Source of the DNA: an uncultured Clostridia bacterium
GTDB lineage: Bacteria > Bacillota > Clostridia > UMGS1810
Assembly: GCA_934463115.1 (NCBI GenBank)
Contig: CAKSIN010000018.1
Coordinates: forward strand, 1-44,598
Reading direction: 5' to 3'
Length of the DNA stretch: 44,598 nucleotides
Shown: positions 1-8,282 of the stretch, one piece after another
Layout: the number at the start of each line of letters is the position of its first letter
Numbering within the stretch: position 1 is the first letter of the stretch
Translations under genes and position numbers: made by a program
The notes under the pieces: model-generated
What the model saw: the letters and a program-made list of their open reading frames with translations, nothing else
What the model was told of the DNA's origin: nothing
Databases searched by the model: none

Positions 1-104
1 GTAAAGTACATTTCAAAAAATTAACGAGAACCTCATTAATATATGCTGTTCATTTTTCAAAGACCAATGCCGCCGGTTTGATGCCGTATAAAATGTTTCC
101 CTCG

Positions 105-148
105 CCGTGCGACTTATATATAATATCACACCGTGCGACTTTTGTCAA
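105..148 (-). promoter_or_regulatory. Promoter with tandem 11-bp repeats, reading off the left edge
   Basis: On the minus strand a TTGACA -35 (143-148) and a TATTAT -10 (120-125) are separated by exactly 17 bp. The 11-mer CCGTGCGACTT (plus-strand reading) occurs at 131-141, inside the spacer, and again at 105-115, just downstream of the -10. This placement suggests a repressor operator. The controlled gene would lie left of position 1; no convincing start codon is seen before the edge. Confidence 0.6.
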
Positions 149-272
149 CAGTTTTTTTAATTTTTTTTAACTTTATCCGCATTATGTTGTATTTGCTCAA
201 AAGAATGTCAAAATTTGCATACAGAATATTATAATGTGACAACAGTAATACAATACATGGTGTTTTTTATTG

Positions 273-709
273 CACCAAGTAAACAAACCATGTTTTGGTC
301 TCCGAAAATTTCCTTTCCGCCGTTCGTCCTCGTCAGAATGCACTACGCTAATTCCGATTTTCTTACAGAAAATCAGTCAACCGCTCCGTGATTCTTACTC
401 TTTCATGAAAGGTCACGTTCGCCTCGGTCTATGAGCTTGCAAGCGCGCTCATATATCCTCGTTGCTCACTACCAACCTTTCATGAGTTGCGCCTGCGGCG
501 CAATATTTAAAAAGTAAAGACACAATTAATGAAAAAAATCAACCGTAGCGCAAAATCGGCAACACACATAATCTTTTTCCCTATTGTGTTGACGGTTTTA
601 GGAAAACGAGACGCGATGATTTCGCGGTCTTTTTCCGGCGCTTTTCGGTTGATTTTTTAGTTTCTATTGTGTCCCGCGCGTTCTCACAGCCGTGAGGCAA
701 AAAGGGAAT
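273..709. repeat. Family A intergenic repeat, copy 1, interrupted by repeat B
   Basis: First of four related non-coding repeats (others near 9281, 11655 and 34465). Shared landmarks, in plus-strand order, are an ACCAA...TTGGT pair, the block TTTCCGCCGTTCG, a hairpin at 552-599, a second hairpin GGAAAA(601-606)/TTTTCC(631-636) around CGCGA..TCGCG, then CCCGCGCGTTCTCAC and the small stem CTCAC/GTGAG near 683-697. The right end lies a few bases from the stop codon of the minus-strand permease at 716. Without the roughly 180-bp B insertion (331-512) the copy is about 260 bp, matching copies 2 and 3. No credible protein is encoded. Confidence 0.75.
331..512. repeat. Repeat B, short form
   Basis: This block starts CGTCAGAATGCACTACG and ends near GCGCAATATTTAAAA. 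It matches 34628-35087 closely on both flanks but lacks the central 283-bp insert found there. It is rich in hairpins: GATTTTC/GAAAATC, TATGAGC/GCGCTCATA around a GCTTGCAAGC palindrome, and GCGCC/GGCGC. It sits at different positions inside repeat A copies 1 and 4, so it behaves as an independent inserting unit. No transposase is encoded, so any movement would need enzymes supplied in trans. Confidence 0.7.
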
Positions 710-715
710 GCCATA

Positions 716-1564
716 TCAACCCTTTTCTGCACCAACAGTAATACCCTTTACAAAGTATTTGTTGCACACAGTATATGCCACAAGTACCGGAATCATGGAT
801 ATTGTCGTACCGGCAAGCATTACTGCCCAGTTTGTTGCAGCACCGCCTGTTGATTTGAGAGCCATGAGTCCAACCATGAGTGTTCTTTGGTCAGGCTTTG
901 TAAGTGTGAATATCGTTGGCATGATATAATCATTCCACGAGCCCTTGAAACTAAGGACGGCAATTGTAGCAATAACGGGCGTAATGAGCGGGAATATAAT
1001 CTTGAAAAATATTCCCCACAATGAGCAGCCGTCAATTTTTGCTGCTTCCACAACACTGTCGGGGAGTCCCTCGACAAATGATTTTACAAGGTAAATATTT
1101 GCGACCGGCACACCAAACAAATTAACAAGCATAAGGGTGTACAGATTTCTCGGCAAATGAAACAGATTGAGTACATCAAACGTGGCATATACGGATATTC
1201 CGCCGAGTTTTACAAACAGCAAAAAGTTAAAGCATGCAAAAATCACCCATTTAAACGGGAATTTGAGCTTTGCAAACGAAAATCCGGCAAGAGAACTTAC
1301 AAACAAGTTGCATGTAAGCATTACTCCCGTATACAGCAAGCTGTTGAAAAACTGTGTTTTAACCTGAAAATCATCAGAATCCCATGCAGTTATGTAATTG
1401 TCAAGCGTAGGATTTCGCGGAATCAAACGTCCCGGTTCTGTCAGAATTTCCAGATTGTCCTTGAGCGATGCAAGCAGCGTGTAGATAATAGGAAAAATCG
1501 TTACAGCCAAAACCGCCGTCAAAAATATATATGTAAGTGTCTTCCTGATAGTTCTTGCGTTCAA
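716..1564 (-). CDS. Carbohydrate ABC transporter permease (MalG-like)
   Basis: Inner-membrane permease of 282 residues in the MalG/AraQ family, which forms a heterodimer with the MalF-like permease encoded just upstream. Several hydrophobic segments are visible, and the stretch EAAKIDGCSLWGIFFKIIFP (about residues 173-192) is the EAA loop that docks the ATPase. The start is a TTG codon at 1562-1564, six bases after a strong GGAGGG site; there is no in-frame ATG with comparable support. The gene lies 15 bp after the MalF-like gene. No ATPase gene is present, so a shared MsmX-type ATPase elsewhere is likely. The substrate cannot be read from the sequence. Confidence 0.93.
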   Translation of the reverse strand: MNARTIRKTLTYIFLTAVLAVTIFPIIYTLLASLKDNLEILTEPGRLIPRNPTLDNYITAWDSDDFQVKTQFFNSLLYTGVMLTCNLFVSSLAGFSFAKLKFPFKWVIFACFNFLLFVKLGGISVYATFDVLNLFHLPRNLYTLMLVNLFGVPVANIYLVKSFVEGLPDSVVEAAKIDGCSLWGIFFKIIFPLITPVIATIAVLSFKGSWNDYIMPTIFTLTKPDQRTLMVGLMALKSTGGAATNWAVMLAGTTISMIPVLVAYTVCNKYFVKGITVGAEKG

Positions 1565-1579
1565 AGATTTTCCCTCCTA

Positions 1580-2500
1580 TCAATACATATCGTTAAGCTT
1601 GTGGTTTATCTTATTATAAGCCACTGCAATGAGTCCGAACAGCAGTGTAGTAATCAGTGCCAAAGAGCAGCCGTATCCGAGAGCCGGTGTAGCCGTTTCG
1701 GCAAATCCGGGCACAAACTTTGTTGTAAGATACGACATAACAGTTTGCGTCTGACCGGACGGAGCACCTCCGGTAAGTGTTATAACAAGTTCGTTTGCTC
1801 CGAGATTTGCGATAAGCGAAAGCAATATTACAATAGAAAATACAGGTGCTATCATGGGAAGAGTTATCTTAAAGAATCTTGTAACCGCATTTGCACCGTC
1901 AAGCTGCGCCGATTCGTGAACGTCCTGCGAAACATTTGCAAGCGCTGCGATAAAATACAAAACGTTTATTCCGAATCCCATCCATATTCCGCCGCTGCAA
2001 AGCATTGTCATTGCACTCCATTTTTGGGAGAACCAATCCATAGGCTCCTTCATAAGCCCGATTTTGGTAAAGAAAGTATTCAAAAATCCGTCATATGTAA
2101 AAAGGTTGGTAAAAATCAAGCCGACAACAACCGAGCTGATAACCGTGGGAAGATAGTACAAAGCTCTGTAGAAACCCTTGCCTTTAATATCGGTATCCAG
2201 CAGGAGAGCTAAAAACATAGCGAGGCATATCTCTATCGGAATTTTGAAAAATACGAACTGCAATGTATTTACCCACGTTCTCCAATACACACCGTCGGCA
2301 AAAGCTGTTTTGAAGTTGTCCAATCCGATAAACTTTGTGAGCGACGGAACACCGTTGTACGAGAAAAATGACCATCTGAAAGTCCAGAGTATCGGATACA
2401 CCTGCAAAACCAAAAAGCCGATAAGCGGTATTGCCACCATTGTCAGACCGGTGATAGCCTCTATCCTTTTTTCGGACTTGAAAGATCCGCTTTTCTTCAT
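1580..2500 (-). CDS. Carbohydrate ABC transporter permease (MalF-like)
   Basis: Inner-membrane permease of 306 residues, partner of the MalG-like protein downstream. The N-terminus MKKSGSFKSEKR is followed by hydrophobic segments, and the EAA-type loop is seen at VHESAQLDGANAVTRFFKIT. The start is placed at the ATG at 2498-2500 because AAAGGAGG lies 11 bases upstream; a longer reading to 2545 has no such site. It is the middle gene of a three-gene transcript: binding protein, this permease, then the second permease. Family assignment is firm; the transported sugar is not known. Confidence 0.93.
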   Translation of the reverse strand: MKKSGSFKSEKRIEAITGLTMVAIPLIGFLVLQVYPILWTFRWSFFSYNGVPSLTKFIGLDNFKTAFADGVYWRTWVNTLQFVFFKIPIEICLAMFLALLLDTDIKGKGFYRALYYLPTVISSVVVGLIFTNLFTYDGFLNTFFTKIGLMKEPMDWFSQKWSAMTMLCSGGIWMGFGINVLYFIAALANVSQDVHESAQLDGANAVTRFFKITLPMIAPVFSIVILLSLIANLGANELVITLTGGAPSGQTQTVMSYLTTKFVPGFAETATPALGYGCSLALITTLLFGLIAVAYNKINHKLNDMY

Positions 2501-2587
2501 TATATGTGCTGCCTCCTTTGTTGAAAAGGAATTGCGGCGGCACACCTCGGCACACCGACCGCAAAACCTTACATTACTTATTATTTC

Positions 2588-3985
2588 TTATTTTCTTGAC
2601 ATATCAAACTTAGTATCCTTGCACTCATCCGATTTGTACTCGGTATGCATTGAATAGTATGACTGTCTTGCCTTTTCGTATTCTGCGCTGTATTCCGCAA
2701 ATACCTGCTGTGAGGTCTTTTTGCCGGAGAATACCTGAGATACAACTGTCTCCTGGAGATTCATCATATTGGATGTATCTGCCTCGGGTTTTTTGCCGTA
2801 ATATTTTGAAATCTTGAGAATTTCACCGAAATCTGCCCATCCTGCCTTTTTGCACTTGGACATGTCGGCTTTTTCAATTATTTCTGTTCTTGCCGGGAGT
2901 GTCATACCGTTTTCGTACATCTTTGTCTGGAAGTCATCACCATAGATAAACTTGAACACGTTCATTATGGCTTCGCCTTTCTTTTCCACGGAGTTCTTGT
3001 TGATTGCAACCGAATAACCGTAGTTTACTGTCTGATAGTACTTATTGTCCTTGTCGAGCACCGGAACGGGAGCAACACCCCAGTCGCATTTTGCCGGGAA
3101 CTGGTCGTTGAGCACACCAACGTCGAACGAGTATGCCATTTTCATACCAATCTTGCCTGCTGCAAAGTATGCGCGTGCATTATCATTTTCGATACTCTCG
3201 GCGCCCGGGTAGCAGGATCCTGATTTATAAAGTTCCTTTATCTTGTCAAGAATCGGAGCCATATCCTCGTATTCGTATGTGTCGCTTACTCTGTCGTATC
3301 CGTCATGTCCTATTGATGCAGGAGCTATTTCGGTTACATCGGAACCGATGCAGTTTGTCCATTTGAGCGGAAGTATGTATCCGTACTGCTTTTTGCTTGT
3401 ATCGGTGAGCTTCTTTGCATATTCAATAAGCTCGTCAAATGTTTCCGGAGGTGTGGGGTTGCCGTCTTTGTCAACTATTCCCGCCTCTTTGAACATATCT
3501 TTGTTGTAAATAAGTCCGCGGAGTGTGGACGAAACAGGAATTTTATATGTTTTTCCGTCAAAAACGGATACTCTGTCCTGAAGCATATTGTTGTCTTTGT
3601 AATACTTAAGGAATTCCTCGCCGCCCGGGAGGTCTTCGATCGGGGCAACATAGCCTTCTTCAACAAGTTTCGGAAGCGAACCGCCCGTGAATATATCCGG
3701 AGCGGAATTATCCTGCAGAGCCAGCTCAACATTCTGATTGAGCGTTCCGCCCTCTTTTACCTGAAAATCAATGAACACGCCGTCTTTCTTTCCCTGACCT
3801 GCGTTATACTCATCAATCGCCTCTGTCCATGCCTTTTTCGACGATGCATAGTCGCACCACATCTCAACTGTTGTCACATCGCCTTTCGACGCTGTTTTCT
3901 TATCGGAATTACATCCGACAAACATCGATGCCGCTACGCCTATTGTGAGGCACGCGGAAACAAGCTTCAACGTTCCTTTTTTCAT
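2588..3985 (-). CDS. Sugar-binding lipoprotein of an ABC importer
   Basis: Extracellular solute-binding protein (family 1, MalE-like) of 465 residues. The N-terminus is a lipoprotein signal: basic MKKGTLK, a hydrophobic core and lipobox FVGC with Cys25, so the mature protein is anchored to the outer face of the membrane. It begins with AAGGAG upstream of ATG 3985 and is first in the operon. The C-terminal half has the usual SBP pattern (TVNYGYSVAINKNS, FKFIYGDD). It would capture a mono- or oligosaccharide and deliver it to the two permeases. The promoter is probably at 4086-4114. The ligand is unknown; galacturonides are a guess based only on the distant uxa operon. Confidence 0.92.
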   Translation of the reverse strand: MKKGTLKLVSACLTIGVAASMFVGCNSDKKTASKGDVTTVEMWCDYASSKKAWTEAIDEYNAGQGKKDGVFIDFQVKEGGTLNQNVELALQDNSAPDIFTGGSLPKLVEEGYVAPIEDLPGGEEFLKYYKDNNMLQDRVSVFDGKTYKIPVSSTLRGLIYNKDMFKEAGIVDKDGNPTPPETFDELIEYAKKLTDTSKKQYGYILPLKWTNCIGSDVTEIAPASIGHDGYDRVSDTYEYEDMAPILDKIKELYKSGSCYPGAESIENDNARAYFAAGKIGMKMAYSFDVGVLNDQFPAKCDWGVAPVPVLDKDNKYYQTVNYGYSVAINKNSVEKKGEAIMNVFKFIYGDDFQTKMYENGMTLPARTEIIEKADMSKCKKAGWADFGEILKISKYYGKKPEADTSNMMNLQETVVSQVFSGKKTSQQVFAEYSAEYEKARQSYYSMHTEYKSDECKDTKFDMSRK

Positions 3986-4085
3986 TTCTCATTCTCCTTA
4001 TATTTGTTTTTTGACCGCACCCATGCGGCTTTTTGACAATTTACACAAAAAAGAAGTAAAAAAAACTCCTTTAGTGTGTAATTTA

Positions 4086-4114
4086 ATTGTAATACATTCA
4101 CAGGCAAAATACAA
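4086..4114 (-). promoter_or_regulatory. Predicted promoter of the sugar ABC operon
   Basis: Reading the minus strand, TTGTAT (4109-4114) and TACAAT (4086-4091) are 17 bp apart, about 100 bp before the binding-protein start. The -35 is two bases off consensus. Together with the comEC promoter this accounts for most of the 360-bp divergent spacer 3986-4345, which shows no other gene. Confidence 0.5.
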
Positions 4115-4282
4115 GTTTGAAAAAACGTTTATTTCTCCATTTTTCGAAACAAAATTGTACTCGTTATGTGATACTATGTAATTTACAATTATCTACTTGG
4201 TATAAATATAGCATATTTCACAAAATATTGCAATGGATATATTTATACGCTAAATGGATTAAATTATTTCTTGCAAAGAATA

Positions 4283-4311
4283 TTGACACATTTTTGATAA
4301 AGAGATATAAT
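4283..4311 (+). promoter_or_regulatory. Consensus promoter of the comEC operon
   Basis: TTGACA (4283-4288), 17-bp spacer, TATAAT (4306-4311): both hexamers are perfect. The ATG of comEC is 35 bp downstream of the -10. Confidence 0.8.
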
Positions 4312-4345
4312 TGTAACCGTAAAAAAATCACATGCCGGTGAAATC

Positions 4346-6595
4346 ATGCAGTTTAGAATTTTTATACAAAGGCACAGCAGAATACTTTTTTACACAGCAA
4401 TCACCATTGTGCTTATATGCAAAACGGTGGTATGGAATTTTTCGCTCAAAAATGACTACTCAACGGTAATGTCAGCTCCCGAAAAAAGCACAATTACGGT
4501 ACGCGTTTCAAGTGTCCCGTCCGTCGGTTCGCAATCGATTTCTTTTTCTGCAAAAGTAATTAAGGGTGCACGGCTTTCAAACGGTATAAATGTCAAGATA
4601 TCGGATGTGTTTGATGAAGATATTGAATGCGGAGACGTTCTGCGTATGAAAGGAACTTTTGCCGTTCCCGATATTTCGATGAATTACACAGATTTCGACG
4701 AGGAATCGTATCTTAAATCAAAAGGGCTTTGCGCTCAGTTCGACACGGAAATCGGAAATGTAAAAATTCTGAAAAAGGGTGCCCTGCGCCGTCTGTATTC
4801 CAAGCGCACCGCCGTATCGTCACACCTGTACGAATACATGCCGCGCAATATTGCATCGCTGGCAGATGCACTTGTAACCGGTAACAGAGACAAAATGCCC
4901 GATTCGCTCAAAGACAGTTTTCGCCACAGCGGTGTGTATCATATTGTTGCCGTATCGGGTTTGCATTTAAATTTATTTATTCTCTTTTTGTCATACATAT
5001 ACGGAATCCTGCCGCTTGGCACACGAACAAAAAAATATGTTTCATCCGCCGTTACAATTGCCGGATGTATCTTTATGTATTTGTTTACCGGGTTCGGCAT
5101 TTCGGTGCAGCGTGCCGCGATAATGGCAGTTGTATTATGTGTTTCACAATTATTAAACCGCAGATATTCTCCGATTACCTCTCTTGCCGCAGCGATGTAT
5201 ATTACACTGTTTATACGGCCGTATGCCTATTGCAGCACATCCTTTCAATTATCGTTTTTGTCGACATACGGGGTAATAAAGGGCGTTGAATTTATTCAGA
5301 AGCACGGCATAAACAAAATGAAATACAAAACTGTTCTCGAAAGTCTTGTAATAAGCTGCTTCTCATGGATATGCACTTTCCCGGTAACGGCTGTTACATT
5401 TCACGAAGTATCGATAATTGCATTAATAAGCAACTTAATAATTGTTCCGATTGTCCCGGTCATGCTGTCGTTATCGTACTTGCTGTCGGCAGCAAGTCTG
5501 TTCATGCCCGCATGGGTGTGCATGCTTTTGTCGCGGATATTGTACATTCCCGCTATAATCATTATCGGGGCGGCAAGGCAGTTATCCTCTGTTGAATACT
5601 CATATGTCCCGATATCATCGGTTTCGGCATTTCTCGTTACGCTGAGCATCTCGGCGATACTTTTGTGCCTGTACTGCCGAAAATCCAAAAACAAAATTCC
5701 AATAACCGCGGTATCACTGTGCATTGTTTTGATAGTAAACGGTGCATACACGGCACAAAAAATTTTGTACAAAAGATGCACAATTGACTTTATAAACATC
5801 GGTCAGGGTGATTGCACATTTGTAAGGACATCGCGCGGAAAAACAATTCTGATTGACGCCGGTTCGGATTCGATAACCAATCCGTACAAATACATCGTTC
5901 AGCCGTTTCTTAATTCGCACGGTGTAAAAAAGATAGATTATGCGATTGTAACACATCACCATGCCGACCATATAAACGCCATTATTCCCCTTCTTGAAAA
6001 GAAATGCATAAAACATCTTATTATTCCCAACAGATACCCGATGACAGACGAATCAGACGGCGAACTGATTGCGGAACAGATTTTTAAAACAAACGTTGAC
6101 ACCAAATACGTTCTCGGCGGCGATACCGTTAAAATTGACGAAGACACTTCGCTGGACATACTGAGTCCGTTTAAAGGCTTTTTGTCGGACGCAAACAATA
6201 TGTCGCTTGTTTTCAAACTAAACGCACTCGGGCGCAGCATACTGTTTACGGGCGATATCGAAGAGGTTACCCAATACCGTCTGCTCGAAAAAGATCTTCA
6301 TTGTGACATTGTAAAGGTTCCGCACCACGGCTCATATTCAATTATCGGCAGACATTTTGCCGAGCGCTGCGACGCCGGATATGCCGTGATATCCTGCGGG
6401 GTAAACAACCGTTATTCCCACCCTGCACCCAAAACGCTGAAAGATTACAAGGATTGCGACATACTCCGAACGGACAAACACCGAACCATAACTTTTATGA
6501 TAGATAAAAAGGGCATTCACGTTAAAACCCGAAGTTACTATAAGGAGGAAAACAATGGACATAATAAAAAAAGATCTGGCATCTTCCTCATTTAA
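4346..6595 (+). CDS. comEC: ComEC/Rec2-type DNA internalization protein
   Basis: Large membrane protein (749 residues) that forms the channel bringing single-stranded DNA into the cytoplasm during natural transformation. It has an N-terminal hydrophobic anchor and a soluble DUF4131-like region (to about 150). The Competence domain follows, with the family signature AVSGLHLNLFIL near 207 and many hydrophobic segments to about 480. A C-terminal metallo-beta-lactamase domain has an intact metal motif (THHHADH near 538) and a second histidine motif VPHHGS (about 660). Length matches full ComEC proteins. It overlaps holA by 41 bp, an arrangement common in Firmicutes. No other competence gene is in the window, so transformability is not shown. 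Confidence 0.95.
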   Translation: MQFRIFIQRHSRILFYTAITIVLICKTVVWNFSLKNDYSTVMSAPEKSTITVRVSSVPSVGSQSISFSAKVIKGARLSNGINVKISDVFDEDIECGDVLRMKGTFAVPDISMNYTDFDEESYLKSKGLCAQFDTEIGNVKILKKGALRRLYSKRTAVSSHLYEYMPRNIASLADALVTGNRDKMPDSLKDSFRHSGVYHIVAVSGLHLNLFILFLSYIYGILPLGTRTKKYVSSAVTIAGCIFMYLFTGFGISVQRAAIMAVVLCVSQLLNRRYSPITSLAAAMYITLFIRPYAYCSTSFQLSFLSTYGVIKGVEFIQKHGINKMKYKTVLESLVISCFSWICTFPVTAVTFHEVSIIALISNLIIVPIVPVMLSLSYLLSAASLFMPAWVCMLLSRILYIPAIIIIGAARQLSSVEYSYVPISSVSAFLVTLSISAILLCLYCRKSKNKIPITAVSLCIVLIVNGAYTAQKILYKRCTIDFINIGQGDCTFVRTSRGKTILIDAGSDSITNPYKYIVQPFLNSHGVKKIDYAIVTHHHADHINAIIPLLEKKCIKHLIIPNRYPMTDESDGELIAEQIFKTNVDTKYVLGGDTVKIDEDTSLDILSPFKGFLSDANNMSLVFKLNALGRSILFTGDIEEVTQYRLLEKDLHCDIVKVPHHGSYSIIGRHFAERCDAGYAVISCGVNNRYSHPAPKTLKDYKDCDILRTDKHRTITFMIDKKGIHVKTRSYYKEENNGHNKKRSGIFLI

Positions 6596-7544
6596 AAATA
6601 TTTACCTTTTGTACGGTGAGGAAACGTATCTTGTGGACTACTATGCCAAAAAAATTGTTGAGGCAAACACAGATGCGGATACAAAAGATTTTAACCTGAT
6701 GAAAGTATCGGGCAAAATACCCGAGGAAAGTGAAACGGACAGTTTTGCCGAATCATACCCCTTTATGAGCGAAAAAAAGGTACTTTACATACGCGGCAGC
6801 GCGATGTTTAAATCGGCAAATGACGCTCAGAAAAAATACTGGTGCTCATTTTTTGAAAATATTCCGGACTATCTGATTGTTGTATTTGCGGAAACAGGCA
6901 TAAACAAAAACAGCGTTATATACAAGCGTCTCGGCAAAGACGCACGCATATGCGAATTTAAGTACAACAAACCCGGTGCGCTTGCATCGTGGATTACAAA
7001 CATACTTAAGAGCGAAAAAAGATACATTTCGCCGCCCGACGCGGCATATATTGCGCAAATATGCGGTCCGTCCATGCTGAATATCCGAAGCGAACTCGAT
7101 AAACTGATATCGAGTGTTGCGGACAATGAAACAGTAACCTCGGATATCATAGACTCCGTCGTTTCAAAAAATACGGAGAACCGCGTTTTTGCAATGATAG
7201 ACGACATTGCTGACGGCAAAAATAAAAAGGCTCTTGAAAAGCTGGCGGATTTGAAAGCACTGAACGAAGAACCCATTAAGATAATCAGCATTATTTTCGG
7301 CAGGTATTCCACATACAAAAAGCTGTATATTTCAAAAGGAAAATCAACGCGTGAGATATGCAGCTTTACAAAAATATATGACAGGTATCTGCCGAACTAT
7401 CAGCGCCAACTGAAAAAAATACCCGAAAAAAAGGTTGACGAAATTATGCGGCTGTGCCGCGATATGGATTTTGGGGTTAAATCCGGAAAATATGACAAAT
7501 GGCTTGCCGTCGAGATTATAATCGAAGCGGCAATGAGCCGATAA
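6555..7544 (+). CDS. holA: DNA polymerase III delta subunit
   Basis: Clamp-loader delta subunit (329 residues), which opens the beta sliding clamp during replication. The N-terminal segment IYLLYGEETYLVDYYAKKIV is typical of HolA; a degenerate AAA+ fold and a C-terminal helical collar follow (EEPIKIISIIFGRYSTYKKL). The start at 6555 has AAGGAGG eight bases upstream and lies inside the 3' end of comEC in another frame, so the two are probably translationally coupled. Length is normal for Firmicutes. Confidence 0.93.
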   Translation: MDIIKKDLASSSFKNIYLLYGEETYLVDYYAKKIVEANTDADTKDFNLMKVSGKIPEESETDSFAESYPFMSEKKVLYIRGSAMFKSANDAQKKYWCSFFENIPDYLIVVFAETGINKNSVIYKRLGKDARICEFKYNKPGALASWITNILKSEKRYISPPDAAYIAQICGPSMLNIRSELDKLISSVADNETVTSDIIDSVVSKNTENRVFAMIDDIADGKNKKALEKLADLKALNEEPIKIISIIFGRYSTYKKLYISKGKSTREICSFTKIYDRYLPNYQRQLKKIPEKKVDEIMRLCRDMDFGVKSGKYDKWLAVEIIIEAAMSR

Positions 7545-7560
7545 AGTGAGGTAACAAAAC

Positions 7561-8280
7561 ATGGATAACAAATTTATACGTACACAAATGCTCCTCGGAA
7601 GTGATGCAATGAACAAGCTTAAAAATTCACATGTGGCTGTGTTCGGAATAGGCGGCGTTGGCGGATATACTGTCGAAGCCCTTGTGCGCAGCGGTATCGG
7701 TTCGATAGATATCATAGACAGCGACACAGTAGATGAGTCGAACATAAACAGGCAGATATATGCGACAGTAAGCACTATTGGACAATATAAAACAGACGTG
7801 GCAAAAAAAAGAATACTCGATATAAATCCGGATATAAATGTGACGGCGCACAGAATTTTTTACACACCCGAAACCGAGCATTTATTTGACTTTTCAAAAT
7901 ACGATTACATAGCGGATGCAATAGATACAGTTACAGGAAAAATTGCCCTTGCTGTAAATGCCGAAAAGGCCGGCACTCCGATAATCAGCTCAATGGGTGC
8001 CGGAAACAAACTGTGCCCGGAAATGTTTGAAGTTGCCGACATATATCAGACATCAATTTGTCCCCTTGCACGCGTAATGAGGCACGAACTGAAAAAAAGG
8101 AATATAAAATCACTTAAGGTTGTGTATTCAAAAGAGACGGCGCGCACACCGATGCAAATTGACGGCGCCGCCGCAAACTCCGGCGAAAAACCCGTTCCGG
8201 CAAGCAGCGCATTTGTACCGTCTGTTGTCGGACTAATAATGGCGTCACAAATTATAAAAGATATTACGGGGTGTGAATAA
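7561..8280 (+). CDS. tcdA: tRNA threonylcarbamoyladenosine dehydratase (TcdA/YgdL)
   Basis: E1-like ThiF-family ATPase of 239 residues, predicted to convert t6A37 of ANN-decoding tRNAs to its cyclic form with ATP. The Rossmann-type nucleotide motif GIGGVGGYTVEAL is near residues 30-42, followed by SNINRQIYA and the DAIDTVTGKIAL segment typical of TcdA rather than ThiF or MoeB. It starts 16 bp after holA with a GTGAGGT site and runs to 2 bp before ttcA. The pairing with a second tRNA-modification gene supports the assignment. Confidence 0.88.
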   Translation: MDNKFIRTQMLLGSDAMNKLKNSHVAVFGIGGVGGYTVEALVRSGIGSIDIIDSDTVDESNINRQIYATVSTIGQYKTDVAKKRILDINPDINVTAHRIFYTPETEHLFDFSKYDYIADAIDTVTGKIALAVNAEKAGTPIISSMGAGNKLCPEMFEVADIYQTSICPLARVMRHELKKRNIKSLKVVYSKETARTPMQIDGAAANSGEKPVPASSAFVPSVVGLIMASQIIKDITGCE

Positions 8281-8282
8281 AT

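Noticed and set aside
328..512. CRISPR-like repetition in the left spacer
   Set aside because: The hairpins are not direct repeats of equal spacing, there are no spacers, and no cas gene is present.
1157..2212. Long open frame of 351 codons on the plus strand
   Set aside because: It is antisense to the two ABC permease genes, has low-complexity Cys/Lys/Arg-rich content, matches no family and has no proper ribosome site.
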